Positions 60,844 through 64,000 of a stretch of 64,000 nt of DNA are shown piece by piece. A model generated the notes under the pieces. That model had not been told where the DNA came from and ran no database searches. It saw only the letters and a list, made by a program, of their open reading frames with translations. A program made the translations under genes and the position numbers. The stretch is from LMUY01 sp964247705 (GTDB taxonomy: Bacteria; Pseudomonadota; Alphaproteobacteria; Acetobacterales; Acetobacteraceae): positions 10,944 through 74,943 of the forward strand of contig CAXTVQ010000014.1 of assembly GCA_964247705.1 (NCBI GenBank), written 5' to 3'. Within the stretch, counting starts at the first letter, position 1. Every line of letters starts with the position of its first letter.

Positions 60844-60886
60844 ACTCCCTCTTCCGTCCTTCACGGGAGAGGGCCGGGGTGAAGGC
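60844..60886 (+). repeat. Dispersed hairpin repeat, copy 4
   Basis: CCCTCTTCCGT, loop CCTTC, ACGGGAGAGGG (one G-T pair), then CCGGGGTGAAGG. It sits between gltD and gltB. A partner block in the opposite sense, CCCTCACCCGACCCTCCCG, follows at 60924-60942. It may temper read-through into gltB. Confidence 0.72.
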
Positions 60887-60973
60887 TGCTTGGCCAAAAC
60901 CATCCCGTGTTGGACGATCGCACCCTCACCCGACCCTCCCGCAAGCAAGTGAGGGAGAAAACGGAGTTCCACC

Positions 60974-63900
60974 ATGGACCACATCGCCGACTGGAACGCC
61001 AACGCCGCCCTGCTGCACGAGACCTACCGTCCCCAGGACGAGCACGCCAATTGCGGCGTGGGCCTCGTCGCATCGCTGGACGGCCGCGCCCGGCGCGACG
61101 TGGTGCAGGCGGGCATCGACGCGCTCAAGGCCGTCTGGCACCGCGGCGCCGTGGACGCGGACGGCAAGACCGGGGACGGCGCCGGCATCCATGTCGAGAT
61201 CCCGCAGGATTTCTTCGCCGAGCACATCCAGCGCGGCGGCGACGCCTTGCCGGACCAGCGCATCGCCGTCGGCCAGGTGTTCCTGCCGAAGACCGACCTC
61301 GCCGCCCAGGAACGCTGCCGTCAGATCGTCGAGACCGAGATCCTGAATTTCGGCCACGCCATCCACGGCTGGCGCCAGGTGCCGATCGACGTGCGCTGCA
61401 TCGGCGAGAAGGCCAACGCGACCCGCCCCGAGATCGAGCAGATCATCGTGCGCAACGCCACCGGCGCCGATGAGGCCACCTTCGAGCGCGACCTGTACGT
61501 GATCCGCCGCCGCATCGAGAAGTCGGCGATCGCGGCCCAGGTCGCCGAGTTGTACATCTGCTCGATGTCCTGCCGCTCGATCATCTACAAGGGCATGTTC
61601 CTGGCGGAGAACCTGACCGACTTCTACCCGGACCTGCTGGACGAGCGCTTCGTCAGCCGCTTTGCCATCTATCACCAGCGCTACTCGACCAACACATTCC
61701 CCACCTGGCGCCTGGCGCAGCCGTTCCGCATGCTCGCCCACAACGGCGAGATCAACACCATCAGCGGCAACGTGAATTGGATGAAGAGCCACGAGACCCG
61801 GCTTTCGGACCCGGCGCTCGACCCCTATATCGAGGACATCAAGCCCGTCATCCAGGCCGGCAGCAGCGACACCGCAGCCCTGGACAGTGCATTCGAGCTG
61901 CTGGTGCGCGCCGGACGGGACGCGCCGATGGCCAAGGCGCTGCTGATCCCCGCCTCCATCAGCACCGACGCCTCGATGAAACAGGCCCACAAGGACCTGT
62001 TCCTCTACTGCAACGCCGTCATGGAGCCGTGGGACGGCCCGGCCGCCGTGGCCGCCACCGACGGCCGCTGGATGCTGGCCGGGCTCGACCGCAACGGCCT
62101 CCGCCCGCTGCGTTACTCGCTGACCCATACCGGGCTGCTGGTGGTGGGCTCCGAAGCCGGCATGGTGAAGTTCGACGAGCGGGATATCCGCGCCAAGGGC
62201 CGGGTGGGTCCGGGCCAGTCCATCGCCGTCGATCTCGACACGGGCACGTTCTACTCCGACGAGGAGGTCAAGGACATGCTGGCCGGCCGGCAGGATTTTG
62301 CCACCTGGACCCGGCGCATCACCCAGATCGACCGCATCGTGAAGACGGACGCGCCGGAGCCGTCCTTCTACGAGGGCGAGGCCCTCCGCCGCCGTCAGCT
62401 TGCCGTCGGCATGACGCTGGAGGAGCTGGAGATGATCCTGCACCCGATGGTGGAGGACGCAGCCGAGGCCGTCGGCTCCATGGGCGACGACACGCCGGTC
62501 GCCGTGCTGTCCGAGCGCTACCGCGGGCTGCACCATTATTTCCGCCAGGCGTTCAGCCAGGTCACCAACCCGCCGATCGACAGCCTGCGCGAGACGCGGG
62601 TGATGTCGCTGAAAACGCGCCTCGGCAACCTCGGCAACGTGCTGGACGAGGCGGCTGACCAGCTCGACCTGCTGCAATTGGAAAGCCCCGTGCTGTCCAA
62701 CGCCGAGTTCGCGGCAATGCAGGAGTTCATGGGCCAGAACGTCTGCGTGATCGATTGCACGGTGCCGGTGGAGGGCAACCACATCGACCTGCGGGCCGCC
62801 ATCAACCGCATCCGCCGCGAGGCGGAGGAGGGCGTGCGCGCCGGGTGCACCCACATCATCGCGACCGATGAACACTCCGGGCCAGACCGCGCCGGCATCC
62901 CGATGATCCTGGCCACGGCAGCGATCCACACCCACCTGATGCGCTCCTCGTTGCGCACCTTCACCAGCCTGAACGTCCGCTCGGCGGAGTGTGTCGACGT
63001 GCACGCCTTTGCCGTGCTGATCGGCGTCGGCGCCACCACGATCAACGCGTACCTCGCGCAGGAGAGCATCGCGGACCGCCATCGCCGCGGGTTGTTCAGT
63101 GCTGCGACGCTGGGCGACGCCGTGCGCCGCTACAAGAAGGCGGTGGACAAGGGCCTGCTCAAGGTGATGTCCAAGATGGGCATCTCCGTCATCTCGTCCT
63201 ATCGCGGCGGCTACAATTTCGAGGCGATCGGCCTGTCCCGCGCCCTGGTCGCCGAGTTCTTCCCCGGCATGCAGTCGCGCATCAGCGGCATCGGCATGCC
63301 CGGCATCGCGCGCAACGTGCTGGCGCTGCACCGCACCGCCTGGGACCAGGACGCGATCGCCCTGCCCGTCGGCGGCATCTACAAACTACGCCGCCGCGGT
63401 GAGACCCACGCGTTCGAAGGCAGCCTGATCCACACGCTGCAGACCGCCGTCAGCAACGACAGTTTCGCCACCTACATGCGCTACAGCGAGGCGGTGCGGC
63501 GGCAGCCCCCGGTGGCGTTGCGTGACCTGCTGGACTTCACCGAGGGCCACACGCCCGTTCCGGTGGACGAGGTCGAGAGCACGACGGAGATCCGCAAGCA
63601 CCTGATCGCGCCCGGCATCTCGCTCGGCGCGCTCAGCCCCGAGGCACACGAGACGCTGGCGATCGCGATGAACCGCATCGGCGCCCGCTCCGACAGCGGC
63701 GAGGGCGGCGAGGACGAAGCGCGCTACAAGCCCCGTCCGAACGGCGACAACGCGAACTCCGCGATCAAGCAGATCGCCTCCGGCCGCTTCGGCGTCACAG
63801 CCGAGTACCTCAATGCCTGCCGGGAGATCGAGATCAAGGTCGCCCAGGGCGCCAAGCCGGGCGAAGGCGGGCAGCTTCCCGGATTCAAGGTCACGGAACT

Positions 63901-64000
63901 GATCGCCAAGCTGCGACACTCGACGCCGGGTGTGACGCTGATCAGCCCGCCGCCGCACCACGACATCTACTCGATCGAGGACCTGGCGCAGCTCATCTAC
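60974..64000 (+). CDS. gltB: Glutamate synthase large subunit (3' truncated by window edge)
   Basis: The frame runs open from ATG 60974 to the end of the window, 1009 codons, about two-thirds of the expected protein. It makes glutamate from glutamine and 2-oxoglutarate. The N-terminal amidotransferase nucleophile is the Cys in ANCGVGLVASLDG (C27, after a propeptide). RMLAHNGEINTISGN (glutamine site) and the central-domain segment HTYxGG-like ISSYRGGYNFEAIG follow. The FMN and FeS parts begin near the window end (PGEGGQLPGFKV). It is preceded by GGAG near 60963. Confidence 0.96.
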   Translation, partial: MDHIADWNANAALLHETYRPQDEHANCGVGLVASLDGRARRDVVQAGIDALKAVWHRGAVDADGKTGDGAGIHVEIPQDFFAEHIQRGGDALPDQRIAVGQVFLPKTDLAAQERCRQIVETEILNFGHAIHGWRQVPIDVRCIGEKANATRPEIEQIIVRNATGADEATFERDLYVIRRRIEKSAIAAQVAELYICSMSCRSIIYKGMFLAENLTDFYPDLLDERFVSRFAIYHQRYSTNTFPTWRLAQPFRMLAHNGEINTISGNVNWMKSHETRLSDPALDPYIEDIKPVIQAGSSDTAALDSAFELLVRAGRDAPMAKALLIPASISTDASMKQAHKDLFLYCNAVMEPWDGPAAVAATDGRWMLAGLDRNGLRPLRYSLTHTGLLVVGSEAGMVKFDERDIRAKGRVGPGQSIAVDLDTGTFYSDEEVKDMLAGRQDFATWTRRITQIDRIVKTDAPEPSFYEGEALRRRQLAVGMTLEELEMILHPMVEDAAEAVGSMGDDTPVAVLSERYRGLHHYFRQAFSQVTNPPIDSLRETRVMSLKTRLGNLGNVLDEAADQLDLLQLESPVLSNAEFAAMQEFMGQNVCVIDCTVPVEGNHIDLRAAINRIRREAEEGVRAGCTHIIATDEHSGPDRAGIPMILATAAIHTHLMRSSLRTFTSLNVRSAECVDVHAFAVLIGVGATTINAYLAQESIADRHRRGLFSAATLGDAVRRYKKAVDKGLLKVMSKMGISVISSYRGGYNFEAIGLSRALVAEFFPGMQSRISGIGMPGIARNVLALHRTAWDQDAIALPVGGIYKLRRRGETHAFEGSLIHTLQTAVSNDSFATYMRYSEAVRRQPPVALRDLLDFTEGHTPVPVDEVESTTEIRKHLIAPGISLGALSPEAHETLAIAMNRIGARSDSGEGGEDEARYKPRPNGDNANSAIKQIASGRFGVTAEYLNACREIEIKVAQGAKPGEGGQLPGFKVTELIAKLRHSTPGVTLISPPPHHDIYSIEDLAQLIY

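Noticed and set aside
60926..63331. An 801-codon minus-strand frame and shorter plus-strand frames over gltB
   Set aside because: The gltB frame itself reads through to the window end with all family motifs, so the others are shadows.

Overview
The window is a GC-rich chromosomal segment (roughly two-thirds G+C by eye) from an alphaproteobacterium. It is most likely from the Rhodospirillales/Acetobacteraceae. The evidence is conserved gene blocks typical of that class: acpP-fabF-mltG near gmk, kdsD-lptC-lptA-lptB-rpoN-hpf, dapD-dapE facing def-fmt-truA, an mla lipid-transport operon, hsp20 followed by a DUF1150 gene, and the glnD and gltD/gltB nitrogen genes. Family-level placement is inference, since no rRNA or database search is available. 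One run of 100 N (12210-12309) marks a scaffold gap.

Layout. 1-4463: end of a 2-hydroxyacid dehydrogenase, a two-subunit 3-oxoacid CoA-transferase, a small exported protein, two tandem transglutaminase-fold proteins and a Rap1a/Tai-like periplasmic protein. 4607-10101: fatty-acid and cell-wall block acpP, fabF, mltG, then a DUF1028 gene and an oligopeptide-type binding protein placed before gmk. 10104-12154: SGNH hydrolase, peroxiredoxin, YqgE. 12310-14215: HAD hydrolase and pyrD. 14264-15985: small lineage-type proteins beside a divergent LexA-like (S24) regulator. 16061-19286: exported proteins, aldo/keto reductase, manganese catalase. 19407-24739: mutS-glnD. 24803-28068: small envelope proteins, a VTT membrane protein and a GT2 glycosyltransferase. 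28158-31598: ctaA, a cytosolic histidine kinase, tldD. 31676-33383: YqjD/YqjE-type stress membrane pair and a 3-hydroxyisobutyryl-CoA hydrolase-like enzyme. 33570-38062: a PotD-like binding protein followed by mlaE-mlaF-mlaD-lipoprotein. 38148-43715: a Gln-rich secreted protein, then on the minus strand a diguanylate cyclase, a DUF2336 protein and a lone molybdenum hydroxylase large subunit. 43877-48602: lysine/peptidoglycan genes dapD-dapE against def-fmt-truA. 48784-50640: hsp20, DUF1150, an MpaB-like oxygenase. 50970-58126: hpf, rpoN, LPS transport and Kdo genes, DUF2059, a short RNase D and tRNA-Leu(CAG). 58282-64000: an NDUFA9-like epimerase, gltD and the 5' two-thirds of gltB.

The content is mostly housekeeping: envelope biogenesis (LPS, lipid transport, peptidoglycan precursors), nitrogen signalling and assimilation (GlnD, sigma-54, GltBD), and oxidative or heat stress. 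I see no phage, insertion sequence, CRISPR array or recognisable defence island. The more unusual signals are structural. Several operon junctions have a TTG start overlapping the previous TGA stop. A hairpin repeat is scattered between genes and even supplies one gene's start. A mirror-image leader is shared by a LexA-like regulator and its divergent neighbour. Both convergent gene ends beside the scaffold gap carry small duplications of their own stop-codon region. Finally, there is a Gln-rich secreted protein with an approximately 11-residue repeat.
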